Numbered from the stretch's first letter, positions 25,407 through 34,499 are shown. The stretch: DNA of 64,000 bases from JAWXUK01 sp044432725 (GCA_044432725.1 JAWXUL010000010.1:32937-96936), one strand, 5' to 3'. Translations and numbers: made by a program. Notes: generated by a model not told the origin, from the letters alone.

Positions 25407-27815
25407 ATGTCAAACATTCAATTTAGTCATAAAGCGTTAGAAGCAATCCGTTTTGCCCAAGAAACAGCGTCACAAATGGGGCACAGTTATGTGGGAAGTG
25501 AGCATTTACTTTTGGGGCTTTCCATGCAAGAAAACACCCATGCCAAGGATTGTTTAGGGCGGGCAGGGATTGGACAAGGGGAATTGCGTCAGGATATTGT
25601 CAGGCAAGTGGGGACAGGGATGCCAGTCCCAGCCTTGCAACAAGGCTTGACCCCACGTTGTTCCAAAGCGATTTCCCAAGGTGCCCAAGAGGCAAAGACA
25701 CAGGGGAGTGTGGAAGTTCACGCAGAGCATTTGTTGTTGGGTTTGCTCCATGACCGCAATGGCTCTGCCCGAAAGCTATTAGAACAGCACAGGGTGGATT
25801 GTGTTGCCTTGGCTCGTTCGTTAGAGCAGTGTATTTCCATGGGAGGGGCAAGTCCTGCCCCTTCGAAAGTATCTCCTTCCAAAGAACCAGAGACCAAACA
25901 GCTGGATCTTTGTGCCAGAGATTTGAGCCAAATGGCACAGGAAGGGGGGCTTGACCCTGTGATTGGGCGAGAGGTAGAGTTAGAACGAGTGATTCAGATT
26001 TTGTCTCGTCGCAGTAAAAACAATCCTATTTTAATTGGAGAAGCAGGGGTCGGGAAAACAGCTGTGGTCGAAGGGCTCGCCACGGCAATCGCCAAGGGAG
26101 AAGCCCCTCAGCACTTGCTGTCTATGCGTATTTGTGCTTTGGATTTGTCAGCCATGGTGGCAGGTACCAAGTATCGTGGGGAATTTGAAGAGAAGCTACG
26201 GGCTATTTTGGAAGAAGTGCAAAAGGCAGGTAATGTGATTTTATTCATTGATGAAGTCCACAGCATTGTGGGAGCAGGGTCAGCAGAGGGCGCCATTGAT
26301 GCGGCAAATATTTTAAAGCCAGCCTTGTCTCGTGGGGAGATTCAGCTGATTGGTGCCACTACTTTAGATGAATATAGTAAATATATTGAAAAGGACTGTG
26401 CCTTAGAGCGTCGCTTTCAGCCAGTGACAGTGAAAGAGCCTAGCCGAGAGGATACCCTTGGGATTTTAAAAGGCTTGTTAAGTCGCTATGAAAGCCATCA
26501 TCAAATTAATATTACCCCAGAGGCAGTGACAGCTGCAGTGGACTTGTCCCACCGTTATTTGCCCCATCGCTTTTGGCCAGACAAGGCGATTGACTTAATC
26601 GACGAAGCCGCTTCTCAGGCTCGTCTCAGTCCTAGTAATGAGCTGATACAAAATTTGTCTTTTCGGGTGCGACAAGCAGAGGAACAGCTTGCCCAAGCTG
26701 TTGCCCAAAAGGAGTTTGACCGAGTGACAATGCTACGTCATGTGGTGCAAGATTTTTCTCAGGAACTACAAAGGGAACAGGAACAATGCAAAGAAAAGGT
26801 GTTTGAGGTCTTGCCCAGTCATATTCAAATTGTACTCAGCCAGTGGACGGGGATACCTGTCAGTGATTTGACCTTGCAAGACAAAGAGGCATTGCGAAAA
26901 CTGGAAGAGAAGTTACGAGAAAGCTTGGTGGGGCAAGAAGAAGCTGTGACAGAGGTGGCACGGGCAATACGGCGAGGGCGATTGGGATTGAAAGACCCCA
27001 ATCGTCCTGTGGGGGCTTTTTTGCTTTTAGGTCCTAGTGGGGTGGGGAAAACCCAACTTTGTCGCTCCCTTGCCCGTACCCTCTTTGGCAGTGAAGAGGC
27101 ATTGCTTCGCTTTGATATGTCAGAATATATGGAAGCACATTCGGTGTCACGGCTCATTGGCTCTCCCCCTGGATATGTAGGACATGGAGAGGGGGGACAG
27201 TTGACCACTCGTGTGAAACGAAATCCTTGGTCAGTGGTGTTATTAGATGAATTGGAAAAGGCACACTCTGATATTTGGGCGATTTTGTTGCAAGTGATGG
27301 AAGAGGGGGTGTTGACAGACAGTCAAGGGAGACAGGTGGATTTTCGAAATACCGTTCTTGTGATGACCTCGAATCTGGGCTCACGGCGATTTGCTCAAAA
27401 ACAACAGTTGGGCTTTGCCCCTGATGCTGTGGTGCAACGGTCTGTGATGGAGGAAGAGGTGAAGGGGGATGCAAGAAAGACCTTCTCTCCTGAGTTTTTG
27501 AATCGTTTGGATCATTTGTTGGTGTTCCATCCCTTGGAACAAGAGTCCCTCCACAGCATTGTGCGACAGTTGTTAGAGCAAACCAAGGAACGACTGAACC
27601 CCTATCAGATCACCTTAGAGGTGTCAGAATCTGCTGTGGAATTTCTTGCCAGACGGGGACAGGATAAGAATTACGGTGCAAGACCCATTCGCCGAGCCAT
27701 TGCCACGTGGGTGGAAAATCAGGTGGCTGATTTGTTGTTACAAGAAAAAATCCCACAAGGGGCAGTGGTACAGGTTTATGCAGAGAACAATAAAATGCAA
27801 GTGGTAGAGGTATAG
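25407..27815 (+). CDS. clpC: ClpC-type AAA+ unfoldase
   Basis: The product has 802 residues, full length for ClpC. A Clp-N double repeat covers residues 1-145 (SEHLLLGLSM and AEHLLLGLLHD). Two AAA+ modules follow: Walker A GEAGVGKT (211-218, K217) with FIDEVHSIVGAG, and GPSGVGKT (542-549, K548) with VLLDELEKAH. Between them lies a short middle domain with heptads. ClpC feeds unfolded proteins to ClpP. The usual ctsR-mcsA-mcsB partners are missing, so it stands alone. The start is likely ATG at 25407 after GAGGTGA. The last 50 bp are duplicated right after the stop. ClpE or a paralogue cannot be excluded. Confidence 0.88.
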   Translation: MSNIQFSHKALEAIRFAQETASQMGHSYVGSEHLLLGLSMQENTHAKDCLGRAGIGQGELRQDIVRQVGTGMPVPALQQGLTPRCSKAISQGAQEAKTQGSVEVHAEHLLLGLLHDRNGSARKLLEQHRVDCVALARSLEQCISMGGASPAPSKVSPSKEPETKQLDLCARDLSQMAQEGGLDPVIGREVELERVIQILSRRSKNNPILIGEAGVGKTAVVEGLATAIAKGEAPQHLLSMRICALDLSAMVAGTKYRGEFEEKLRAILEEVQKAGNVILFIDEVHSIVGAGSAEGAIDAANILKPALSRGEIQLIGATTLDEYSKYIEKDCALERRFQPVTVKEPSREDTLGILKGLLSRYESHHQINITPEAVTAAVDLSHRYLPHRFWPDKAIDLIDEAASQARLSPSNELIQNLSFRVRQAEEQLAQAVAQKEFDRVTMLRHVVQDFSQELQREQEQCKEKVFEVLPSHIQIVLSQWTGIPVSDLTLQDKEALRKLEEKLRESLVGQEEAVTEVARAIRRGRLGLKDPNRPVGAFLLLGPSGVGKTQLCRSLARTLFGSEEALLRFDMSEYMEAHSVSRLIGSPPGYVGHGEGGQLTTRVKRNPWSVVLLDELEKAHSDIWAILLQVMEEGVLTDSQGRQVDFRNTVLVMTSNLGSRRFAQKQQLGFAPDAVVQRSVMEEEVKGDARKTFSPEFLNRLDHLLVFHPLEQESLHSIVRQLLEQTKERLNPYQITLEVSESAVEFLARRGQDKNYGARPIRRAIATWVENQVADLLLQEKIPQGAVVQVYAENNKMQVVEV

Positions 27816-27864
27816 TGGTACAGGTTTATGCTGAGAACAATAAAATACAAGTGGTAGAGGGATA
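27765..27864 (+). repeat. 50-bp tandem duplication across the clpC stop codon
   Basis: Copy 1 (27765-27814) and copy 2 (27815-27864) start GTGGTACAGGTTTATG and differ at about four positions. Copy 1 holds the true C-terminus and copy 2 is untranslated. Confidence 0.9.
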
Positions 27865-27877
27865 AAAATAGTCTAGC

Positions 27878-27912
27878 AAGTGGAGAATCTGTTCAGGGGT
27901 TCTCCACTTTTT
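27878..27912 (+). terminator. Intrinsic terminator of clpC
   Basis: AAGTGGAGAA (27878-27887) pairs with TTCTCCACTT (27900-27909), then T residues. Confidence 0.85.
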
Positions 27913-27962
27913 CACAGACCTTTTTTATTGCAATTTGAAAAGGGGAATGATAAGAGATTGCC

Positions 27963-28829
27963 TTAATGTTCATAATTTTCTGGGGCTTTCACCACATAGC
28001 TTCGTTGGGTGAGATGATCTATTTTGCTTTGAATTTGGGGGAAGTCTTTGAAAAAATGATTGTAATTTTGGTTTAACAGTAAATTTGCCACAAATAAATC
28101 ATCTTTCAGGTTGCGTCTTTGGACCCGCAAATTTTGGAGCTTTTCTGTGAATTTTAAGGTTTGCTCTTGATCCAGTTCATTAAATTCTAAAAAGTGTAAT
28201 TCATCTTGTATTTGGCCTTCGATGTTTTTCAGCAGTGCTTCATTGTTTTTTTGAATCTCTTGCCCTTGTATTATGATATTCTTTAAATTTTCCATGGTGT
28301 CTAAAGTTGCCATAATAAAATCAGCATTTTCCATGGGGACTTCTCTTTGGATACGAAGGATGTTGCTTTCTTCTTTGGAGAGAGGGGGTGCTTCCATGAC
28401 TTGAATATCACTTAAAAGCACCAAAGGCAAAGGCTCTGCTGTGGGCTGATTTGATTGGTTGTTTGTATTTTTAGGGAGAGATTTTTCTGTGACAGGAAAC
28501 AGGACAGCAGAGGATTGCGTACAGGTTTTTTTGTGCGAAGAGAGGAAAGCCACCAAAGACAGATAACCATTTCGAATCACATTCGCTTCAGTATCGCTTA
28601 TTTTTAGTTTTTTGGGTCGCTTGTTACATAAGTTTTTTTCCACTAAAAGTACTGTTTGTTTTGCTGAGGTTTTGCCGTATTTTTTCAGAAATTCTTGATA
28701 GACATCTGTTGGTTTGTTCTTTTTTTCCACAGCAAATAGCTTGTAATCCCCTTTGCTGATCTGTTTGTATTCGATCCAACCACTTGTGGTTAAGACGCTG
28801 TCAATTCCACGATTGAAGAAATAATACAT
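27963..28829 (-). CDS. Unknown protein with C-terminal coiled coil
   Basis: 288 residues. I do not recognise it. The N-terminal part (1-95) is basic and mixed. Residues 95-150 are Ser/Asn/Pro-rich and look disordered. Residues 160-265 are rich in Leu/Gln/Asn/Glu in heptad-like spacing (ENLKNIIIQGQEIQKNNEAL ... LQNLRVQRRNLKDDL), so probably coiled coil. There is no signal peptide or membrane segment. GGAG lies 9 nt before the ATG. It stands alone between clpC and the alcohol dehydrogenase. Base use is like its neighbours. Confidence 0.55.
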   Translation of the reverse strand: MYYFFNRGIDSVLTTSGWIEYKQISKGDYKLFAVEKKNKPTDVYQEFLKKYGKTSAKQTVLLVEKNLCNKRPKKLKISDTEANVIRNGYLSLVAFLSSHKKTCTQSSAVLFPVTEKSLPKNTNNQSNQPTAEPLPLVLLSDIQVMEAPPLSKEESNILRIQREVPMENADFIMATLDTMENLKNIIIQGQEIQKNNEALLKNIEGQIQDELHFLEFNELDQEQTLKFTEKLQNLRVQRRNLKDDLFVANLLLNQNYNHFFKDFPQIQSKIDHLTQRSYVVKAPENYEH

Positions 28830-28967
28830 CTTGATTCACTCCTTGTATTTTAATGTTATTTATTTAAATGCTATTTTTAATATAAATGATACCACATTCC
28901 ATGGGCGAAATCAAGGAGAAAAACCACTGCTATCGCTCTGACCCTTTTTATCCCCAAATGTTCCCGA

Positions 28968-28996
28968 AAGTTTTTTCAATAATTTTGAAAAAACTT
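28968..28996. repeat. Perfect 12-bp inverted repeat upstream of the dehydrogenase promoter
   Basis: AAGTTTTTTCAA (28968-28979) and TTGAAAAAACTT (28985-28996), 5-nt spacer. It ends 1 bp before the -35 element, a position suited to a regulator site. Confidence 0.6.
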
Positions 28997-28997
28997 C

Positions 28998-29026
28998 TTG
29001 CACTTTTTGGTGGTAGGGAGTATAAT
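28998..29026 (+). promoter_or_regulatory. Promoter of the iron alcohol dehydrogenase gene
   Basis: TTGCAC (28998-29003), a 17-bp spacer and TATAAT (29021-29026). Confidence 0.7.
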
Positions 29027-29041
29027 AGTTGTGGTCATAGA

Positions 29042-29059
29042 TTGTTAGGATTTTGACAA
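29042..29059 (+). promoter_or_regulatory. Rex-type redox operator
   Basis: TTGTTAGGATTTTGACAA is an 18-bp imperfect palindrome close to the clostridial Rex consensus TTGTTAANNNNTTAACAA. It starts 16 bp after the -10 element, near the transcript start, where Rex would block transcription at low NADH/NAD+. Confidence 0.5.
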
Positions 29060-29124
29060 AGTACGATAAAGAGTCAAAATGCAAGCTATGATTATAAAAT
29101 ACTGTATAAAGGTGGAAATTTAAA

Positions 29125-30315
29125 ATGGGAAGATTTACTTTACCAAGAGACATTTATTTTGGAGCGGGCTCACTGTCTGAGCTGAAAAACCTAAAAGGCA
29201 AAAAGGCTATGTTGGTCGTGGGTGGCGGTTCTATGAAACGCTTTGGTTTTTTGGATAAAGCACAAGGTTATTTAAAAGAAGCAGGGATTGAAGTAAAGCT
29301 TTTTGAAAATGTCGAGCCTGATCCTTCTGTGGAAACAGTCATGAAGGGCGCAAAAATGATGGAAGAATTTCAACCTGATTTGATCATTTCAATGGGTGGT
29401 GGTTCTCCTATCGATGCAGCCAAAGCAATGTGGGTGTTTTATGAATATCCAGAAACAAAATTTGATGATATCAAAGATCCATTTACATTGCCTTTGCTTC
29501 GTCAAAAAGCTACTTTCGTGGCAATCCCTTCTACTTCTGGGACAGCTACAGAAGTGACAGCTTTTTCTGTGATTACTGATTATTCTACAGGGATAAAATA
29601 TCCACTTGCTGACTATAATATCACACCAGATATTGCCATTGTGGATTCTGAATTGGCAGAAACTATGCCTAAAACTTTGACAGCACACACAGGGATGGAT
29701 GCATTGACCCATGCCATTGAAGCTTATGTCTCTACCTGTGCAAACGACTTCACAGATCCTTTGGCATTGCAAGCCATTAAAATGGTGTATGAGTATCTCT
29801 ATACTTCTTGCGAAGGGGATAAAGTCAGCCGTGAGAAAATGCACTATGCACAATGTCTTGCAGGGATGGCGTTTTCCAACGCACTTTTGGGGATTGTTCA
29901 CTCTATGGCACACAAAACAGGGGCAGCTTTTGAAAAAGGACACATTCCTCATGGTTGTGCCAATGCCATGTATTTGCCACAAGTGATTCGTTTTAACGGA
30001 AAAGACGAAACAGCAGCCAAACGTTATGGGGAAATTGCTAAATATGTGGGACTTTCTGGTTCTACAACAGAAGAATTGATGAATTCTTTGATTGCTTCTA
30101 TTGAAGATTGCAACAAAAAACTTGACATTCCTTCTTGCATCAAAGATTTTAATGATGGCATGGTAACAGCAGAAGAGTTCGAGAAAAAAGTGGATCGCAT
30201 TGCAGAGCTTGCAATTTCTGACGCTTGTACTGGATCCAATCCACGTATCCCAAGCCAAGCTGAGATGGTCGAAATTTTGAAAGCTTGCTACTACGGACAT
30301 CCTTGCAAAGCATAA
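29125..30315 (+). CDS. Iron-containing alcohol dehydrogenase
   Basis: 396 residues, typical of the family. It oxidises alcohols or reduces aldehydes with NAD(P)H, as in ethanol or butanol formation. NAD-binding GGGSPIDAAK (residues ~90-100), the STSGTATEVT loop and the iron ligands DSELAETMP, THAIEAYVS, HSMAHKTG and HGCANA are visible. The C-terminal CTGSNPRIPSQAEMVEILK is much like the Fe-ADH domain of AdhE. GGTGGAAAT lies upstream. Its promoter has a Rex-type site, which suits control by redox state. Confidence 0.9.
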   Translation: MGRFTLPRDIYFGAGSLSELKNLKGKKAMLVVGGGSMKRFGFLDKAQGYLKEAGIEVKLFENVEPDPSVETVMKGAKMMEEFQPDLIISMGGGSPIDAAKAMWVFYEYPETKFDDIKDPFTLPLLRQKATFVAIPSTSGTATEVTAFSVITDYSTGIKYPLADYNITPDIAIVDSELAETMPKTLTAHTGMDALTHAIEAYVSTCANDFTDPLALQAIKMVYEYLYTSCEGDKVSREKMHYAQCLAGMAFSNALLGIVHSMAHKTGAAFEKGHIPHGCANAMYLPQVIRFNGKDETAAKRYGEIAKYVGLSGSTTEELMNSLIASIEDCNKKLDIPSCIKDFNDGMVTAEEFEKKVDRIAELAISDACTGSNPRIPSQAEMVEILKACYYGHPCKA

Positions 30316-30350
30316 GAACATTCATGCTCTGTCTATTTGTCATAGAACCT

Positions 30351-30370
30351 CCTCCCCCTTTTGGGGGAGG
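30351..30370. other. GC-rich hairpin without a T-run
   Basis: CCTCCCCC TTTT GGGGGAGG, arms 30351-30358 and 30363-30370. No T-run follows, so it may be a 3' stabilising structure rather than a terminator. Confidence 0.6.
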
Positions 30371-30445
30371 ATACATAAAGGGAAGCGAAACGATTGTTTG
30401 TACTTGTTTTTGAAAGAGTTTCAAATTTGAAAGGAGCATATATTT

Positions 30446-31315
30446 ATGCGTATACTTGTGTGCCTATTGTCCTTGTGCTGTTTGACTGCTTGTAGTAGTC
30501 AGGACTCCGAGGATTTTGATTTGTCCAAATATGGAAAGGAAAACTCAGGAAAGCTGCCTTCCAGTGATACCAGCGTTTCTGGGACAGTGATTACACCTGA
30601 AGAAATCGCTGCTTTGGATATCATCTCCTCAGATGTGGCAAAACAAGTTGCCTTGCGTCGTGCCTCTGTGTCAGAGAGCAATATCCAAGGGTATTTGATC
30701 GAGCTGGTAGACAATGGTGGTCTGATGGAATATCATATCAATTTTTGGGTGGATAAAGTGGAACATTTCTATTCCATTGCAGGGTCAGATGGCTCTGTCT
30801 TGACTTTTTCTACAGTCTTTCATGAAACAGGCTATGTAGAGCCAGAAGTAGAGGAAGAAGAAGAGGTGGAAGAAGAGGAAGAATTTGTGGCAACCGTTGG
30901 GAATTTGACCATGGACGAGGCAAAGCTGGTGGTTACCTTACATGCAGGGGTAGACATGACAGAGGTCTACACCATCAAAATTCTGGAGGGATTCAACGGA
31001 ACGATTCCCCAATATCAAATTAATTTCACCACAGAAAATGCCAATTACGAGTATTTTATTGCAGCCAATACAGGGATGATCTTCTCCTTCACCAAGGAAG
31101 ACATCGAACGAGAAGAAATTACGCCAGATCTTGATTTTGTAATCCCTAGTATACCAGATCAAAGCGAGCCAAGTATTCCAGAAGTAAGTGTACCAGATAC
31201 TGAGACAGCGCCAAGTGAGCCTGAAATTCCAGATACAAGCGTACCAGAAAACACCGAGCCTAGTACGCCAGATTCTCCCCCTTCCACTGCACCACCTGTT
31301 TATGGCGCAGGATAA
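30446..31315 (+). CDS. Lipoprotein with PepSY repeats
   Basis: 289 residues. A short signal peptide ends in LTAC, the lipobox, with C16 as the lipid-bearing residue. Two PepSY-like domains follow (SSDVAKQVALRRASVS ... YSIAGSDGSVLTF and MDEAKLVVTLHAGVDM ... IAANTGMIFSF), separated by a run of Glu residues. The tail is Pro/Ser/Glu-rich with SIPEVSVPD-type repeats, probably reaching into or through the wall. GAAAGGAG precedes the ATG. It has the same PepSY modules as the RsgI-like protein at 13338-15707. Function unknown. Confidence 0.75.
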   Translation: MRILVCLLSLCCLTACSSQDSEDFDLSKYGKENSGKLPSSDTSVSGTVITPEEIAALDIISSDVAKQVALRRASVSESNIQGYLIELVDNGGLMEYHINFWVDKVEHFYSIAGSDGSVLTFSTVFHETGYVEPEVEEEEEVEEEEEFVATVGNLTMDEAKLVVTLHAGVDMTEVYTIKILEGFNGTIPQYQINFTTENANYEYFIAANTGMIFSFTKEDIEREEITPDLDFVIPSIPDQSEPSIPEVSVPDTETAPSEPEIPDTSVPENTEPSTPDSPPSTAPPVYGAG

Positions 31316-31320
31316 AAAAA

Positions 31321-31350
31321 GAGAGTTCCCTTTTTGGGAGCTCTCTTTTT
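31321..31350 (+). terminator. Intrinsic terminator of the lipoprotein gene
   Basis: GAGAGTTCCC (31321-31330) pairs with GGGAGCTCTC (31336-31345) with one mismatch, then TTTTT. Confidence 0.85.
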
Positions 31351-31373
31351 CTATTCGGAAATCTCAATACGCT

Positions 31374-32186
31374 TTAGGAAATCTCGATGACCACTAGCTC
31401 TGGTCTATTCCAAATTCTGGGTACAATAGTGGTTTCTCTTGCCAAACCACGACTGACAATGAAGTCCATTTCTTCAAAGGGATAATGACCACCAGCAAAC
31501 TTTGGAAACAAACCTTGGTTTGGGGAAAAGACACCATTGCATAAAAAGGGGATTCTCCACTGACCACCATGGGCATGACCTGCAAGGCTTAAATCATAGG
31601 GAGAGTATAAATACTCCTGAATCAGTTCAGGTCGATGGGTGAGTAAAATGGAATAAAACTCTGGTTGAAGGAGGGTTTCCAGATGTTTTAATTGTTTTTG
31701 TACAGAGTCTTGATTTTGGACATAGTGTGTAGCACTTGGGTCAGCAATGCCACAGATTTGAATCAAGTTTCCTTCTATTTCTAAAACATCACAGGTACCA
31801 TTTAAGGTGGTCACCCCAAAGCTGTCTACAATCTTTAAAATTTCTTGAATATTATGTCCTCGGTATTCGTGATTTCCTGTGACATAATAACAAGGAAAAA
31901 GAGCAGCGATTTCAGCCAATAAGATTTCTGTGTTGTCATAGGGGATGATGTCATCAAAGATATCACCACCCAAAAGAATCAAATGAGGATTTGCCTTTTT
32001 GATTGCTTTGACCAAAGTGGATTGATTTTCCCCATAATAACAGCCATGCAAATCAGCGATGAATACAATTTTGAAGGGATTTTTTATTTTTGGGGAAGAG
32101 AGTCTATAAGTGACTGTTTTTAACCTTTGATCCAAAGCAGAAAGTGTGAGCAGTGAAGTAAGAAGAAGCTTATTTTGTTGTTTCAT
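31374..32186 (-). CDS. Metallophosphoesterase (YkuE/YaeI-like)
   Basis: 270 residues from the ATG at 32186. It has the calcineurin-like metal motifs: VFIADLHGCYYG, LLGGDIFDD, YVTGNHEYRG, LLTHRPE and LAGHAHGGQ. This set matches the YkuE/YaeI/LpxH-like phosphoesterases, and the N-terminal hydrophobic stretch suggests membrane association. It starts 4 nt after the recD2 stop; the AAAGGAG is inside the recD2 end, so the two are coupled. The substrate is unknown. Confidence 0.85.
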   Translation of the reverse strand: MKQQNKLLLTSLLTLSALDQRLKTVTYRLSSPKIKNPFKIVFIADLHGCYYGENQSTLVKAIKKANPHLILLGGDIFDDIIPYDNTEILLAEIAALFPCYYVTGNHEYRGHNIQEILKIVDSFGVTTLNGTCDVLEIEGNLIQICGIADPSATHYVQNQDSVQKQLKHLETLLQPEFYSILLTHRPELIQEYLYSPYDLSLAGHAHGGQWRIPFLCNGVFSPNQGLFPKFAGGHYPFEEMDFIVSRGLARETTIVPRIWNRPELVVIEIS

Positions 32187-32190
32187 ATGG

Positions 32191-34410
32191 TCATGACTCC
32201 TTTTCCTCTCCTGTGGGAGGGGCATCAATTTCTTCTTCCAAACGTTGTTGCAAGGCACTGTATCGGCGAGTTTGTTGATAATTTTCCGTCATTTGTGCCA
32301 ATACATAAGGATTCCCTACACCAACGAAAAGAGTTTTGCTTCTTGTGATTGCCGTGTATAAAATGCCTCGTGTCAAAAGCATGGGGGCACCATCAAATGC
32401 AGAAAAGATTACCACATCATATTCACTGCCTTGTGCTTTGTGGACAGTGATGGCATAGGCAGGTTCCAGTTGCGCAAGGAAATCTGTGCTATATTCCACC
32501 ATACGTCCTTCAAAAGAAACCACAATCAAGTCAGAACGGACTTCGTCAATGGTGCCGATGTCTCCATTGAAAATCCCAACCCCTGATTTCTCGTCGCTTT
32601 TCCACTGGATATCATAGTTGTTTTTCACTTGCATCACCCGATCACCTTCTCTGAAAATCCATTTACCATAAGTTCTTTGGTTTTTGTTTTTACTGGGAGG
32701 GTTCAAGGCATTTTGCAAGGCAAGATTCAAGGATTCTGTGCCAGTCGTGTTTTTACGAGTGGGGGAGAGGACTTGGATTTGCTCTGGGGTGACCCCCATA
32801 TTTTTCGGCAGACGATGGAGGCAGAGCTCCACAATGGTGTCCAAGGTGTCTTGGGGGGAGTGTCTGGGAAGGAAGAAAAAGTCTCCAGCTCGCTGTGCCA
32901 TGTCTGGGGTAATCCCTTGGTTGACCATGTGGGCGTTACTGATGATATTACTTTCTTGTGCTTGTCTGAAAATACGAGAAAGACGTACCATGGGGATGAG
33001 ACCAGAGGAAATGAGATCAGAGAACAAATTTCCAGGCCCCACAGAGGGGAGCTGGTCAGGGTCGCCCACTAAAATCAAACGGCAACCATTGGGGAGTGCG
33101 TCCAGCAAATGGGACATCAGCAACACATCTACCATAGAGGTTTCGTCCACAATGACAGCATCAGCTGAGATGGGCTCGTCTCCATTACGCTGAAAGACAA
33201 GGGTGCCTGATACTTGGTCAAAAGCCACTTCCAGCAGTCTGTGAATGGTGGAGGCTTCGCTTTGGCAAAGATCTCCCAGACGTTTTGCCGCTCTGCCAGT
33301 GGGTGCCACAAGGACAGTGGAGAGTTCTAAGGTATCAAAAAGCGCCAGAACAGCTTTGAGAGAGGTGGTTTTTCCTGTACCAGGTCCCCCTGTGAGGAGA
33401 AGGATTTGGTGTTTTGCCGCTAGTTCCACAGCATAGCATTGTTCTGGGGAGTAAGTGATATTTTGCTGAGTTTGAATGTTTTTGATGATGGTTTTTAATT
33501 TTTTAGGAGGTTTCAGATGAGACTGACACATCTCTCCAATGCGAAGACTGATTTCGCACTCCGCTTCATAGAGAGGGGGGAGATAGACTAAATTAATTCC
33601 CTCTTGTGGGTCTAGTATGATGGCGCCGTTGTCTTCTAGGGTGCTTAAGCTGTCCTCTAAATCGGAAAGTTGGCAGTGAAGGAGTTTGGCACCTTGGAAC
33701 AGAAGCTCTTCTTGTGGGAGATAGCAGTGACCATTTCTTTGACTATCCGTAAGAGAGAAGAGGAGACCTGCTTCCATACGTTTGGGATTATCAGGAGGCA
33801 AGTGAAGGGACTTGGCCAGTTGGTCAGCACGTTGAAAGGGCAAGCCGAAATCCTCTTGGGTCAGGAGATAGGGATTATCTTGAATTAAATTCAAGGCAAG
33901 ATCACCATAATATTTTGTCAGAGGAGGGGCAAGGGACAAAGGCAGGTCATGGAGGGTTAAAAAGGTGAGAAGCATGCGAGTACCGATTTGCTTGCAATAG
34001 GATTCGTGGATTTTTTGGGCTCGTTTTAATGTGATGCCTTTGATTTCAGTCAATTTTTCATAATCTTTTTCCATGACTTCCAGCACATCATCTCCGAATG
34101 CTTCCAGTAATTGCTTGGCTGTTTTGGCTCTGACCCCTTCGATTGTGCCAGAGGATAAATAACGAAACAGCTCGTTTTTTCCTTCTGGCTGTTTCTTTTC
34201 ATACACCAAGGCTTTCAGTTGTTTTCCATAGGTTTGGTGGGTGACCCATTCTCCTTGAAATTTTACCGAGTCCCCCACAGCGATGTCAGGCATGGTGCCC
34301 ACGACAGTATGTATGTCCTCGCCCTGATTGATAGATATAATCGCATAGCCATTGGCTTGGTTTTGAAAAACAATGGCATTGACGGTACCTTCTAGATGTT
34401 CCAGTTCCAT
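32191..34410 (-). CDS. recD2: RecD2-type DNA helicase
   Basis: 739 residues from the ATG at 34410 (GAAAGGAGG upstream); the frame continues to 34524 without a ribosome site. N-terminal OB-like domain (ELEHLEGTVNAIVFQNQANG), helix-hairpin region, then SF1B helicase motifs: LTGGPGTGKTTSLK (Walker A), VAPTGRAAKRL, VIVDETSMVDVLLM, LVGDPDQLPSVGPG and the C-terminal YAITVHKAQGSEYDVV. RecD2 unwinds DNA 5' to 3' without RecBC and helps repair and replication. It lies just downstream of a small membrane-protein gene and a terminator, and upstream of the phosphoesterase. Confidence 0.94.
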   Translation of the reverse strand: MELEHLEGTVNAIVFQNQANGYAIISINQGEDIHTVVGTMPDIAVGDSVKFQGEWVTHQTYGKQLKALVYEKKQPEGKNELFRYLSSGTIEGVRAKTAKQLLEAFGDDVLEVMEKDYEKLTEIKGITLKRAQKIHESYCKQIGTRMLLTFLTLHDLPLSLAPPLTKYYGDLALNLIQDNPYLLTQEDFGLPFQRADQLAKSLHLPPDNPKRMEAGLLFSLTDSQRNGHCYLPQEELLFQGAKLLHCQLSDLEDSLSTLEDNGAIILDPQEGINLVYLPPLYEAECEISLRIGEMCQSHLKPPKKLKTIIKNIQTQQNITYSPEQCYAVELAAKHQILLLTGGPGTGKTTSLKAVLALFDTLELSTVLVAPTGRAAKRLGDLCQSEASTIHRLLEVAFDQVSGTLVFQRNGDEPISADAVIVDETSMVDVLLMSHLLDALPNGCRLILVGDPDQLPSVGPGNLFSDLISSGLIPMVRLSRIFRQAQESNIISNAHMVNQGITPDMAQRAGDFFFLPRHSPQDTLDTIVELCLHRLPKNMGVTPEQIQVLSPTRKNTTGTESLNLALQNALNPPSKNKNQRTYGKWIFREGDRVMQVKNNYDIQWKSDEKSGVGIFNGDIGTIDEVRSDLIVVSFEGRMVEYSTDFLAQLEPAYAITVHKAQGSEYDVVIFSAFDGAPMLLTRGILYTAITRSKTLFVGVGNPYVLAQMTENYQQTRRYSALQQRLEEEIDAPPTGEEKES

Positions 34411-34499
34411 ATAGTTCCTCCTTTCGTCAAGTTTCTGGGTCATGTTTGTGGGATATGATAAGGGCAGATGATTGAGGGTCTCATTCTTTGGCATAAAGG

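Noticed and set aside
29389..30321. 310-codon minus-strand frame opposite the alcohol dehydrogenase
   Set aside because: A His/Cys/Phe-rich shadow of the highly conserved Fe-ADH gene, without a ribosome site.
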